From NCBI RefSeq assembly GCF_001556515.1, contig NZ_LSJA01000365.1, positions 1 to 35,750 on the forward strand: a stretch of 35,750 nucleotides of DNA, read 5' to 3'. The notes beneath the pieces were generated by a model. It worked only from the letters and a program-made list of their open reading frames with translations, ran no database searches and was not told the DNA's origin. How positions within the stretch are numbered: the stretch's first letter is position 1; every line of letters begins with the position of its first letter. Both the position numbers and the translations under genes were made by a program. Positions 15,627 through 23,768 of this stretch are shown here, one piece after another. The stretch is from Caulobacter sp. CCH9-E1 (GTDB lineage: Bacteria > Pseudomonadota > Alphaproteobacteria > Caulobacterales > Caulobacteraceae).

Positions 15627-16955
15627 GTGGGGTCGCTGGCCGCCGCCTTCGGCCTTTACCGACGCCGCGGGCGCCGCCTGGTCGAGACCGTGCGGGGCGC
15701 GGCCGAGAACCTCTCGACCCAGGCGCACCTGGTCGGGCGCGACAGCAGCGGCGAAACGCTGATCAGCGCCGCCTGGACCCCTGGCCCGGAGGCGCCCGAC
15801 CATGCGGGCGCGCTCGAACGGGTGTTGGCCTGGGTGGGGCGGCGGCCCGCGAAGGAACGGCCATCGGTCGTGGCGCACCGGATCGTCCATGGCGGCGAAC
15901 GATCAGGGCCGACGGTCGTCACGCCTGGGATCGAGACCGAGCTTGAGGCGCTGGCGCCGCGCGCGCCGCTGCATCAACCGGCGGGCCTCGAATTGCTTCG
16001 CCTGGCGCGCAGCCGCCTCCCCCAGGCCACGCCGGTGGCCTGCTTCGACACCAGCTTCCACGCCACCATGCCCGAGTGCGCGCGCATTTTCGCCATCCCC
16101 CGCGAGATCAGCGCCAAGGGTGTGAGACGCTACGGATTCCATGGCGTTTCCTACGCTCACCTCGTCCGACGCCTGCGTCAGATCGACGCCGCGCTCGCGC
16201 CGGCGCGCATCGTCGCCGCCCACCTCGGAGCTGGTGCGAGCCTGTGCGCCGTGGCGGGCGGAAGAGGCATCGACACCACCATGGGCTTCAGCCCGCTGGA
16301 TGGCCTGGTGATGGCGACGCGGTGCGGGAGCCTCGACCCTGGCGTCATCCTGCATCTGCTCAGCCACGGGGGTCTGACGCCGGAGGGCGTCGAGGCGCTA
16401 CTTTACCGCCGCTCAGGCCTGCTTGGCGTCTCGGGCGTCTCGGGCGATCTTCGAGAACTCGTGCACAGCGATGCGGAAGCGGCTGCACTTGCGGTGGAAC
16501 TCTTCGTCTATCGCGCCGTCCAGGCGATCGGGAGCATGGCGGCCACGCTCGGGGGTTTGGACGGGCTGGTGTTCACCGGCGGCGTCGGCGAGCACAACTC
16601 GGAGGTGAGGGCGCGCATTTGCCGCCGCCTTGCCTGGCTCGGCGTCGATCTCGACCCGCAGCTGAATGCAGCGGAGGGTGAACGACGCATTGATTCGCGC
16701 GCGAGCAGCGTGGCGATCTGGGTGATCCCTACCAATGAGGAGGCCGAAATGGCGCGCCAAGCCGCCGACCTGCTCTGGCCACCCCTGTCAGGCGAGCCCC
16801 AAGCGCCTGCGGCCGCGGAGCGGATCGACAGATTGCTGGATGAAGCGCTGGACGAGACATTCCCGGCCAGCGACCCGCCAACCCTCGTCCAGCCGCACGA
16901 TCCGGACGGCCTCGAGCCGCCCAGCCGCGATCAAGGTCCAGCAGACACCGGCTAG
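15627..16955 (+). CDS. ackA: Acetate kinase lacking its N-terminus, with a C-terminal extension
   Basis: Acetate kinase (acetate + ATP gives acetyl phosphate + ADP). Active-site motifs are present: HRIVHGGE (Arg), CFDTSFHATMP (Asp), AAHLGAGAS (His), TRCGSLDPG (Arg), FTGGVGEHN and IPTNEEAEMA (Glu). The start of every acetate kinase, NxGSSSxKF with the catalytic Asn, is absent. The frame opens at GTG 15627 right after a TAG, and true homology resumes only at FGLYRRRG (from 15648). The other plus frames upstream do not encode the missing motif. Activity is therefore doubtful. The C-terminus carries about 45 extra residues with LDEALDETFPASDPP, a motif seen in small alphaproteobacterial proteins. 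Its end overlaps the convergent DUF6491 gene by 4 bp. Confidence 0.82.
   Translation: MGSLAAAFGLYRRRGRRLVETVRGAAENLSTQAHLVGRDSSGETLISAAWTPGPEAPDHAGALERVLAWVGRRPAKERPSVVAHRIVHGGERSGPTVVTPGIETELEALAPRAPLHQPAGLELLRLARSRLPQATPVACFDTSFHATMPECARIFAIPREISAKGVRRYGFHGVSYAHLVRRLRQIDAALAPARIVAAHLGAGASLCAVAGGRGIDTTMGFSPLDGLVMATRCGSLDPGVILHLLSHGGLTPEGVEALLYRRSGLLGVSGVSGDLRELVHSDAEAAALAVELFVYRAVQAIGSMAATLGGLDGLVFTGGVGEHNSEVRARICRRLAWLGVDLDPQLNAAEGERRIDSRASSVAIWVIPTNEEAEMARQAADLLWPPLSGEPQAPAAAERIDRLLDEALDETFPASDPPTLVQPHDPDGLEPPSRDQGPADTG
15632..15650. other. Deletion-like junction between two head-to-head truncated genes
   Basis: To the left, minus-strand codons of the ATP-grasp-like protein remain meaningful up to about 15640 (SDPTYQ). 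To the right, plus-strand codons of acetate kinase become meaningful at 15648 (FGLY). The shared promoter region and both 5' ends are missing between them. A natural deletion or an assembly collapse would both produce this. Confidence 0.65.
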
Positions 16956-17332
16956 GGCTTGGCCCCCTTCGGGAGCGCCGCCACCTCGGTTGGCGTCAAT
17001 TTCCGAACGCTCTTCACCGGGCATTTCTGCGGCCCAATGGGCGACGGCGTCACGATCTCCGCGTCCAGACCCGAGCAGATCGTGGAGCCGCCGCGCGACA
17101 CGAGAGCGATCTTCTGAGTCCAGTCCACATCCGGGCACGGTCCCATGAGTTCCAGTTGAAAATAGTCCTTAACCCCCACGCGCAGGTTCACAAGCCGGTC
17201 GCCCTGCGCGGCGAAACTATTGACCTGGTGGCTCCAGAAACACTGGCGAGCCGAGATCGGCTGCTGGGCGGCCGCCGATGTGACCGCTGCCACGCCCCCG
17301 ACAACAGCAACGGCAAACGTTCTTACGACCAT
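16952..17332 (-). CDS. Exported DUF6491 family protein
   Basis: 126-aa protein with a signal peptide (MVVRTFAVAVVGGVAAVTSA, cleavage after AAA) and the DUF6491 pattern: ARQCFWSHQVNSFAA, a central GVKDYFQLELMGPCPDVDW, RGGSTICSGLDAEIV, CPVKSVRKLT. Four cysteines probably form two disulfides in the periplasm. Function is unknown. It starts 4 bp after the stop of the sigma-like gene, so it is the third gene of the DUF5335, sigma, DUF6491 operon, and could be its envelope-side component (inference). Confidence 0.82.
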   Translation of the reverse strand: MVVRTFAVAVVGGVAAVTSAAAQQPISARQCFWSHQVNSFAAQGDRLVNLRVGVKDYFQLELMGPCPDVDWTQKIALVSRGGSTICSGLDAEIVTPSPIGPQKCPVKSVRKLTPTEVAALPKGAKP

Positions 17333-17336
17333 TAGC

Positions 17337-18104
17337 TTAGTCCTTGCGGCTGAGACAATCCGATGGGGAGATGGAGCGAGGTCGATGCCGAGTGGAACCT
17401 TTGACGCGCACCGGTCGCGGTTCCATGGTCACCGGGCGCTTGGCGCCTTCTGCCGCCAGCCGGCCTGCGGCCACCCGACGCTCAGCGCCCTGAAGCAAGC
17501 GCAGCGCCTGGTCGGGTGGAAGATTCATCACCATGGATACCGCCTTTAGACTGAACTGATGCTCGACGACCAAGACCAGGGCTTCGCGTTCCTGCCGGCT
17601 CAAGGCATAGGCGTCTGCTGCGTCCAGGTCCGCGGGCGTGACGTCATGCGCCGGGATCGTGTCCTCCCAACGCAGGAGGTCGTCCGGCTGGTACCACTCC
17701 CACAAAGCCTCGTCCGAGGCGTCCAGCGCCTGCGCCTCCTCCTCGACTGAAGCCTCGAGCGAAACGCCAGCCAGCTTCCGGGCCCGTCGTTCGGAGCGGA
17801 CGATCGACTCAAGCACCTTGAACTCCAGGCCCAACAGCCAAGCTCGCACCTCTAGCCCAGCGGGTTTGCGCGCGCGATCACGCCAGCCTCGCGCCAGGGT
17901 CTCGCCCACCAGCTCGTCAGCTGTCAGGTCCTGGGGTCGCAGATCGCCCACCGCGCGGCGGTAGCGCAGTTCGCGAGCCGCGGCGGCCAGGAGCTCGGGC
18001 AGGTGCGGCTCGACAGCGCGCCGGTAGGCGTCCTTGTCGCCGGCCAACACCCCGCGCCATGGCCCCGCCAGCGACGCGCCCGAACCCGTATCGGCGTCCG
18101 TCAT
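17337..18104 (-). CDS. Atypical sigma-70-like regulator
   Basis: 255-aa protein read as an ECF-like sigma factor. A region 2-like segment (about 50-105, DLTADELVGETLARGWRDRA, then RAWLLGLEFKVLESIVRSERR) and a region 4-like helix-turn-helix (about 165-215, LSRQEREALVLVVEHQFSL then KAVSMVMNLPPDQALRLL) are joined by an unusually long acidic linker rich in Glu, Asp and Trp. A basic tail follows. Similarity to standard ECF factors is weak, so it may recognise an unusual promoter or act by other means. The ATG at 18104 overlaps the stop of the DUF5335 gene by 4 bp and has GGGAG upstream. No anti-sigma is evident unless the DUF5335 protein plays that part. Confidence 0.65.
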   Translation of the reverse strand: MTDADTGSGASLAGPWRGVLAGDKDAYRRAVEPHLPELLAAAARELRYRRAVGDLRPQDLTADELVGETLARGWRDRARKPAGLEVRAWLLGLEFKVLESIVRSERRARKLAGVSLEASVEEEAQALDASDEALWEWYQPDDLLRWEDTIPAHDVTPADLDAADAYALSRQEREALVLVVEHQFSLKAVSMVMNLPPDQALRLLQGAERRVAAGRLAAEGAKRPVTMEPRPVRVKGSTRHRPRSISPSDCLSRKD

Positions 18105-18457
18105 GCAGCGCTCCCTTCCGGCGGGGGAAGGCTGAGCGGGCGTCTGAATTTGACGATATGCCGCTCGCCTGTACGCGTGTCGACAGCCAGGCTCTCCACC
18201 ATGGCCCCTTCCCGCTGCGCGGTCAGTGCGGTCGGCGCCCGGATGATATGGTCGAGACCTTCGACGGCGACCTCCAGGATGTCGTCTTTCGGATCGTAAG
18301 CCACGCCGACCAGCGACACCCATTGCGCCTGAATCTGGTCGCCGAGCCCCAGGCTGGCCACCTCGATCTCGGCTTGAGCGCCTTCAAGTTGGCGGGTGAG
18401 TTGATCGCAGAACGCCTGCCATTGGCTCCTGGCGATGGTATGGTCAGACCAGTTCAT
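18101..18457 (-). CDS. DUF5335 family protein
   Basis: 118-aa soluble protein of the DUF5335 family, starting at the ATG at 18457 (GGAGGT 7 nt upstream). An Asn/Trp/Ser N-terminus and WQAFCDQLTRQLEGAQAEI are followed by a beta-rich part with LVGVAYDPKDDILEVAVEG and LDHIIRAP. No catalytic motif is visible. Members occur near stress and acetate-metabolism genes in alpha- and betaproteobacteria; that is recollection, not a search. It opens the operon with the sigma-like and DUF6491 genes and is translationally coupled to the former, so a regulatory partnership is possible. Confidence 0.75.
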   Translation of the reverse strand: MNWSDHTIARSQWQAFCDQLTRQLEGAQAEIEVASLGLGDQIQAQWVSLVGVAYDPKDDILEVAVEGLDHIIRAPTALTAQREGAMVESLAVDTRTGERHIVKFRRPLSLPPPEGSAA

Positions 18458-18566
18458 GTTCGGCACCTCCATGGCTGTGCGCGTCTCCAAAGCTCATCCT
18501 TTTCAGTTCCTTGCCTTCCACGCCTGATCGCCCGCGCGACCATGTTTGGCGATGTCCGCGCGCAGG

Positions 18567-19244
18567 CTAGAGCGCCTGGGCTGCGAACGGCCAAGGATCG
18601 ATCGTCAGTTCATTGCGGACCTCCGTGACACCGGGCGCCGACCAGGCTTGGCGTTCCGCCTCCTGCCGCTCCGCCCAAGAGCGGACATGACCCTTGAGAG
18701 TGACCTGGCTCCCATCGGCCTCGACGATCACATGCTGGGCGTCGACCTCGGCGCTCCGCAAGAAGGCTTCCTGGATCTTTTTTTTCAGGTCGATGGGCTG
18801 AACCTTGGGCTTGACAAGGATTGCATTGGCGACCGCGCGAACCCCTTTGATGTCGCGCACCGCGCGCTCAGCCCAATCCTTGAGGAACTTCCACTCCACA
18901 TCGCCCTGCAGGCTGATGTCGCCGTTCTTGACCACAACCTTGATCCGCTCGGCGATGGTCGGCAAACTTCGCTTCAACGCTGCGACGGCGTCCCGGGCGA
19001 TTTCGGGGTCAGGTCGTTGATCGACATCCGGCAGCCGAACGGCGATCTCATTGGCGATCGCCTGCACGCCCTTGATACGCTTGGCTGCGGCCTCCGCCGC
19101 ATAATAATCGGCGTAGCTATTGACGAACCCCGCCAGGGTGACGACACCATCCTTGACGCTCACTGCGATATCGTCATCGACGAGACCCGGCTCCCACGCC
19201 AACTGGGCCTCGACATCGCGTCGGACCTCCGAATCTCCACGCAT
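18567..19244 (-). CDS. Triple BON-domain protein
   Basis: 225-aa protein made of three BON domains (about residues 1-70, 80-145 and 150-218), each with the alpha-beta pattern and the central glycine: [48 protein letters not shown] domains bind phospholipids and are typical of OsmY-like osmotic and envelope stress proteins. No signal peptide is found with the ATG at 19244, which follows AAGGAG at 9 nt, so it may act in the cytosol or at the inner membrane. The longer frame to 19409 is low-complexity and rejected. It is divergent from the thioredoxin gene. Confidence 0.9.
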   Translation of the reverse strand: MRGDSEVRRDVEAQLAWEPGLVDDDIAVSVKDGVVTLAGFVNSYADYYAAEAAAKRIKGVQAIANEIAVRLPDVDQRPDPEIARDAVAALKRSLPTIAERIKVVVKNGDISLQGDVEWKFLKDWAERAVRDIKGVRAVANAILVKPKVQPIDLKKKIQEAFLRSAEVDAQHVIVEADGSQVTLKGHVRSWAERQEAERQAWSAPGVTEVRNELTIDPWPFAAQAL

Positions 19245-19420
19245 TGCCCTGTACTCCTTAGCCACACATGTCGCTGCAGGCCGGCGTTCGCTCTCGCCGC
19301 CCCTTCCCTGAAAACTAGAGCGGCCGCGCGTCTGGACAAGACAGCCGCACGCGCGGCGTGGCTGGCGCGGCTTGGCGGACCGAACTAAGGTGTGATGCAG
19401 CCAAGACACGGGAGGATGAG

Positions 19421-19858
19421 ATGGCCGAGAGACGCCGTGTTGTCTGTCCCAACTGCGACAGCACCAATAGCGTGCCTGCCGACCGGCCGGCCGACGCGGC
19501 CAAGTGCGGGCGCTGTCACGCCAAGCTCTTCCCGCACGCCCCCATCGAACTGAGCGGCGATCGGGCGCGCAAACACCTTCAAAACTCCGATGTGCCGGTG
19601 ATCGTAGACTTCTGGGCGCCCTGGTGCGGGCCCTGCCGGGCCATGGCGCCGATCTTCGAGCGGGCCGCCCAGGCGCTCGAGCCGCGGGCCCGGTTCGTGA
19701 AGATCAATGTCGACGAGAACCCGGACCTTGCCGCGCAATACGGCGTCCAGGGGATCCCTGCGCTGTTCGCTTTCCAGAAGGGTCAGGTGGCGGCGCGCCA
19801 ATCCGGCGTGGCCGACCTGGGCGTCCTCCGCGGATGGGTGGAGCGCCTGGCGGCCTGA
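19421..19858 (+). CDS. trxC: Thioredoxin 2 (TrxC-like) with N-terminal zinc ribbon
   Basis: 145-aa cytosolic disulfide reductase. A zinc-binding N-terminus (CPNC at 9-12, CGRC at 29-32) precedes the thioredoxin fold with the active site WCGPC (68-72), the [18 protein letters not shown] strand-helix and the cis-proline GIPAL. This is the TrxC layout; in E. coli TrxC belongs to the oxidative-stress response. The ATG at 19421 has GGAGG 6 nt upstream. It fits the surrounding stress genes (BON protein, Lon, Hsp20). Confidence 0.94.
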   Translation: MAERRRVVCPNCDSTNSVPADRPADAAKCGRCHAKLFPHAPIELSGDRARKHLQNSDVPVIVDFWAPWCGPCRAMAPIFERAAQALEPRARFVKINVDENPDLAAQYGVQGIPALFAFQKGQVAARQSGVADLGVLRGWVERLAA

Positions 19859-19876
19859 TTGGCCGCGGGCGGCTTC

Positions 19877-20170
19877 CTACGGAAGGTTGAGCCCAGGGTA
19901 GTAGGGCCGCACCAGGATCGATTCGTGCTGCACATAGATGGTCGGCACATGATTCTGTTCGGCCAGCTCCTGCGCCGCGTGCAGCGCGGTCTCCAGGCTC
20001 GCGTACCCGGGCCCGCCCGGGGGCAGGCGCCGGCCGACCATCGGCTCCAGCGCTGGGCTGACGTCGATGAAATACTCGAAAACGCGCGGACGACTGAGCC
20101 GGGTCACCACCAGAAATTCGCCCGCCTGGGGCAAGGCGTCGCCCGCTTTCAGTTTGACGACCTCGGCCAT
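19877..20170 (-). CDS. Conserved-looking small hypothetical protein after lon
   Basis: 97-aa soluble protein of unknown family. It starts with MAEVVKLKAGDALPQ and contains EFLVVTRLSRPRVFEYFID, a Gly/Pro loop, a helix ASLETALHAAQELAEQ and a C-terminal strand. The composition is that of a folded protein. The ATG at 20170 has AGGAGG 8 nt upstream and lies 11 bp after the lon stop. It is therefore very likely cotranscribed with hsp20 and lon and may be an adaptor or accessory factor for them (inference only). Confidence 0.68.
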   Translation of the reverse strand: MAEVVKLKAGDALPQAGEFLVVTRLSRPRVFEYFIDVSPALEPMVGRRLPPGGPGYASLETALHAAQELAEQNHVPTIYVQHESILVRPYYPGLNLP

Positions 20171-20181
20171 CGTCCTTCCTC

Positions 20182-22560
20182 CTAGCTCGCCGCCCGGACC
20201 TGCGTCTGGCGCACGTCCCCACGCCGCGGATCCAACCCCGCTTCGATCGCATCCTCGATCCGCTCCAGCCAGATCAGTTCGAGCGTTTGGCGCGTCTCCT
20301 CCGGAATGTCGCGCTCGTCGGCCCGGTTGCGCGCCGGCAGCAGCACCCGCCGAACGCCTGCCGTCGCAGCGGCCACGACCTTCTCCTTGATGCCGCCGAC
20401 GGGCAGCACCAGGCCCCGCAGGCTGATCTCGCCGGTCATCGCCGTGTCGCTGCGCACGGTCCGCTCGGTAAGCAGCGAGATCAGCGCCATGGTCATGGCG
20501 ACGCCGGCGCTCGGCCCATCCTTGGGCGTGGCGCCTGCCGGCACGTGGATGTGGATGTCGCTCTCCTTGAAGAGCGACGGCGTGACCCCCAGCGCTTCAG
20601 CCCGGCTCTTCACCAGGCTGAGCGCGGTCTGCGCGCTCTCCCGCATGACCTCGCCGAGCTGGCCGGTCAGGATCAGGCGACCCTCGCCCGGGGTGCGGGT
20701 GGCCTCGATGAACAGGATCTCGCCGCCCACCGGGGTCCAGGCGAGACCTGTGGCGACGCCCGGCACGCTGGTGCGCATCGCCACCTCGTTCTCCACCCGC
20801 GGCGGGCCCAGGATCGGCTCGAGGTCGGTCGGGCCGATGCGGACCGGCTCGGTGTGGCCTTCGGCGAACCGGACCGCCACGTGGCGCAACACCCGGCCGA
20901 TCTCCCGCTCCAGGGACCGCACCCCGGCCTCGCGCGTATAGCGCGCGATCAGGGCCTCCAGCGCCGCAGGCTCGATTTGGACCTGTGCGGCGGTAAGGCC
21001 GTTCGCCTCCAGCTGGCGGCGGACCAGGTAGCGCTCGGCGATCTGCCGCTTCTCACCGGCCGTGTAGCCCGAGAGCTGGATGATCTCCATGCGGTCGCGG
21101 AGCGGACCTGGGAGGGTGTCCAGCATGTTGGCCGTGGCGATGAAGACGACGCGGCTGAGGTCGAACGGAACGGCCAGGTAGTTGTCGCGGAAGGCGACGT
21201 TCTGCTCCGGATCGAGCACCTCGAGCAGGGCCGCCGACGGATCGCCGTGTATGCCGGCGCTCATCTTGTCGATCTCGTCCAGCATCAGGACGCAGTCGCG
21301 CCGGCCGGCCTTGCGGATCGCCTGGATGATGTTGCCCGGCAGGGCGCCGACGTAGGTGCGCCGATGGCCGCGGATCTCGGACTCGTCGTGCACCCCGCCA
21401 AGACTGACCCGCACGAAAGGCCGATGCATGGCCCGCGCGATGGATTGGCCGAGGGAGGTCTTGCCGACGCCGGGCGGGCCGACAAAGCACAGGATCGGCG
21501 CCTTGCCTTCCGGCGCCAGTCGCCGGACCGCCAAGTGCTCGATGATCCGCTGCTTGATCTTCTCCAGCCCGAAGTGGTCCTCGTCCAGGATGAGGCGAGC
21601 TTCGGCTAAGTCGATGGGCGCGGCCTCAGGAACGCCCCAGGGCAGCTCCACCAGCCATTCGAGATAGGTGCGCACCATCCCGTACTCGGCCGCGGCTTCC
21701 TGGGTCCGGGCCAGCCGGCGCAGCTCCTTGCGCGCCTGCTGCACCACCTCCTCCGGCATATCGGCGTTCTCGATCGCCGCTTCGAGCTCGAACAGCTCCT
21801 CGCGTTCGCCTTCGCCCAGCTCGCGCTGGATCGCGGCCATCTGCTCGCGCAGCAGCGTCTCGCGCTGGCGCTCCCCGAGGGACTGGCGCGTGCGTTGGGC
21901 GATCTCGCTGGTCAGCCGCAGGACCTCGAGCCGTTGGGCGAGGAAGGCCGAAACCTTGTCGAGCCGCGACTCAAGATCGACCGCCTCCAGGATCTGCTGC
22001 TTCTCCGGCGGCTGCAGGTCGAGATAGGCGGCGACAAGGTCTGCAAGCGCCGCCGGCGAACTGGCGCCTTCCACCGCCGCCACCAGTTCACCGGGCGGGG
22101 ACTGCGGAAGGAGCTGCAGCGCCTCCAGCGCCTGGCTGCGCAGATGCAGGAAGCGCGCCTCGATCTCCGCGCCCTCGGCCTCCGGTTCAGGAATGCGGCG
22201 GCCGCGGGCGACGAGGAAGGGGAACCCCTCCACCCATTCGTTGATCTCGAACCGTTCGACGCCCTGGCAAGCCACGTGAGGCGCCCCATCGGGCCCGGTG
22301 ACGTAGCGCAGGACGTTGGCCAAAGTCCCCATGCGATGCAGGGACTGTGGCCCCGGATCGGGCGCCTGGACGTCCTGTTGCAGCGCGAGGACGAGGGGAT
22401 GCTGTTCGCGGAGCGCCTGCTGGGCGGCCGCGACCGAGCTCGGACGGTCGAGCACGATCGGGAACACGACGCCCGGGAAGATGACGTTGGACACTGGAAC
22501 GACGACGACCGTGTCGTCCGGCAGGTTTCGCGCGCCGTTGATGGACTGTTCGCCGTTCAT
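20182..22560 (-). CDS. lon: Lon ATP-dependent protease
   Basis: 792-aa endopeptidase La. An N-terminal substrate-binding LON domain (VPVSNVIFPGVVFPIVLDR to about 200) and a coiled-coil region (TLLREQMAAIQRELGEGE) precede the AAA+ module with GPPGVGKTSLGQS (Walker A, about 359-366). The serine protease domain follows with DGPSAGVAM (catalytic Ser about 682) and GGIKEKVVAA (catalytic Lys about 722). It is complete. The ATG at 22560 overlaps the hsp20 stop by 4 bp, so the two are coupled. This operon setting and the divergent N-terminus suggest a second, stress-linked Lon rather than the housekeeping copy near clpX; that needs the rest of the genome. Confidence 0.94.
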   Translation of the reverse strand: MNGEQSINGARNLPDDTVVVVPVSNVIFPGVVFPIVLDRPSSVAAAQQALREQHPLVLALQQDVQAPDPGPQSLHRMGTLANVLRYVTGPDGAPHVACQGVERFEINEWVEGFPFLVARGRRIPEPEAEGAEIEARFLHLRSQALEALQLLPQSPPGELVAAVEGASSPAALADLVAAYLDLQPPEKQQILEAVDLESRLDKVSAFLAQRLEVLRLTSEIAQRTRQSLGERQRETLLREQMAAIQRELGEGEREELFELEAAIENADMPEEVVQQARKELRRLARTQEAAAEYGMVRTYLEWLVELPWGVPEAAPIDLAEARLILDEDHFGLEKIKQRIIEHLAVRRLAPEGKAPILCFVGPPGVGKTSLGQSIARAMHRPFVRVSLGGVHDESEIRGHRRTYVGALPGNIIQAIRKAGRRDCVLMLDEIDKMSAGIHGDPSAALLEVLDPEQNVAFRDNYLAVPFDLSRVVFIATANMLDTLPGPLRDRMEIIQLSGYTAGEKRQIAERYLVRRQLEANGLTAAQVQIEPAALEALIARYTREAGVRSLEREIGRVLRHVAVRFAEGHTEPVRIGPTDLEPILGPPRVENEVAMRTSVPGVATGLAWTPVGGEILFIEATRTPGEGRLILTGQLGEVMRESAQTALSLVKSRAEALGVTPSLFKESDIHIHVPAGATPKDGPSAGVAMTMALISLLTERTVRSDTAMTGEISLRGLVLPVGGIKEKVVAAATAGVRRVLLPARNRADERDIPEETRQTLELIWLERIEDAIEAGLDPRRGDVRQTQVRAAS

Positions 22561-22970
22561 CGGTTCTGCCCTGCTTTGCGCAATGTGACTGTCAGACACC
22601 CATTCTCCGCCTGCCAGTCGATCCGGCCGTAGTGTCCGGCGGGGAGCGGCACCCGGCGGGCGAACTGGCCTTGCGGCAGCTCCATGTGATGGATCACCCC
22701 GCGGCGCATGCCCGGCGACGGATCGCGGCGCCCAGTGATCATCAGAGCGTCGCCGTCGATGAAGACTTGCACGCCGCTAGGATCGACTCCGGGAAGGGCC
22801 GCGACGATCTGCACGTCGCTGGCCGTCTCCAAGAGGTCGATCGGCGGTTCCCAGTAGGCGGTGCGCGGACTTGTGACGGGACGAAACGCCTCTCGGTGCA
22901 GCCGGTCGGCGCGAGCCAACATCTGAATGGCTTCCGACCACATCCAATCGCTCGCGCTTCGGTTCCCCAT
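22557..22970 (-). CDS. Hsp20-family small heat-shock protein
   Basis: 137-aa alpha-crystallin-type chaperone. The alpha-crystallin domain runs from about residue 45 (PPIDLLETASDVQIVAALPG, VFIDGDALMITGRR, MELPQGQFARRVPLP) to the C-terminal strand CLTVTLRKAG. The family's terminal IxI is lacking, ending instead in AGQNR. The N-terminal arm is short. The ATG at 22970 begins the recognisable protein; the frame upstream to 23111 is low-complexity. It is the first gene of the hsp20-lon-hypothetical operon: a holdase coupled to a protease. Confidence 0.9.
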   Translation of the reverse strand: MGNRSASDWMWSEAIQMLARADRLHREAFRPVTSPRTAYWEPPIDLLETASDVQIVAALPGVDPSGVQVFIDGDALMITGRRDPSPGMRRGVIHHMELPQGQFARRVPLPAGHYGRIDWQAENGCLTVTLRKAGQNR

Positions 22971-23768
22971 GGCTCCAGCTCTCCCGTACGACGACAAGCC
23001 TAACTCCGCCGCTCTACTGACGGAAACGACGAAACGCGGTAGCGGCTGGTGGAGGAATGACCTCCGCGTCTCACAGCACCTGGCTGCAGGGTTCCCGTAA
23101 AATCTAGCCACAGAGCGCGTTCATCTGGTCTTGAGGCCCACAAGCGGCGCGAGCCCACCGAAGGTCGAAGCGAGCCAGCCCTGCGGCGGTTGAGGGACAA
23201 TACCTTGATCGTTCGTGCCGCCGAGAGCTGATCCATCGCATGCTCCATCGCGGTCGGGATATCGGTCGGTCGAGTCCCCCGACGTGACAGCGCGGCCTGC
23301 ACTGAGGGGACTCGACGACCTCAGGCGCTCGTCCCACGGGCGCCCGGACGCGCCGCAGCGCCAACGCCGGCGCGGACGACGGCATTCAAATTCCCTTGCC
23401 GCTTGGAACGCTGCAGATAACGAACTAGGTCGACCAGCCGGCCAAACAAGTAACAGCGCACGGGACTTAACTTGCCCGCTCGATCCCGATACGAGCGTGG
23501 TCGAGCGAGTAGCGCGGACCTTGTTGTTATCTCCACCACACCGGTTTGTCCGCCGGTGCGGCCGAAAATCAGGCATGCCTGCAGGCCGGCGCGTCTTGGG
23601 AAGTATCGATGCTGAAGCCGCTCCAAAGCGACCACGGGGAGATGCTACGCGTCGGGATAAAAGGCTGTCGATCGGCTTGGCTGAGGCGCCGCGCATCACG
23701 GCCCTTTGCGACGCTCCCCCCAAGCTGCTAACCTAAGCCCGACGATCTTGACGACTGGATCTCGCGCC
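22971..23768. other. Gene-poor 0.8-kb stretch between hsp20 and the HtrA-like gene
   Basis: Reading frames of 60-200 codons exist on both strands, but none has a recognisable domain, a convincing ribosome-binding site or protein-like composition. It must hold the divergent promoters of hsp20 and the HtrA-like gene. No sigma-32 or GGAAC-N-CGTT general-stress promoter could be assigned with confidence. It could be a decayed gene. Confidence 0.5.

Noticed and set aside
14351..15946. 531-codon plus-strand frame across the ATP-grasp-like gene and the acetate kinase 5' region
   Set aside because: Low-complexity Arg/Gly composition with no domain; the overlapping minus and plus frames show real family motifs.
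20287..21609. 440-codon plus-strand frame opposite lon
   Set aside because: Antisense shadow of Lon; composition is not protein-like.
23121..23723. 200-codon minus-strand frame in the gap before the HtrA-like gene
   Set aside because: Arg/Ser-rich, no ribosome-binding site or domain; reported only as a gene-poor stretch.
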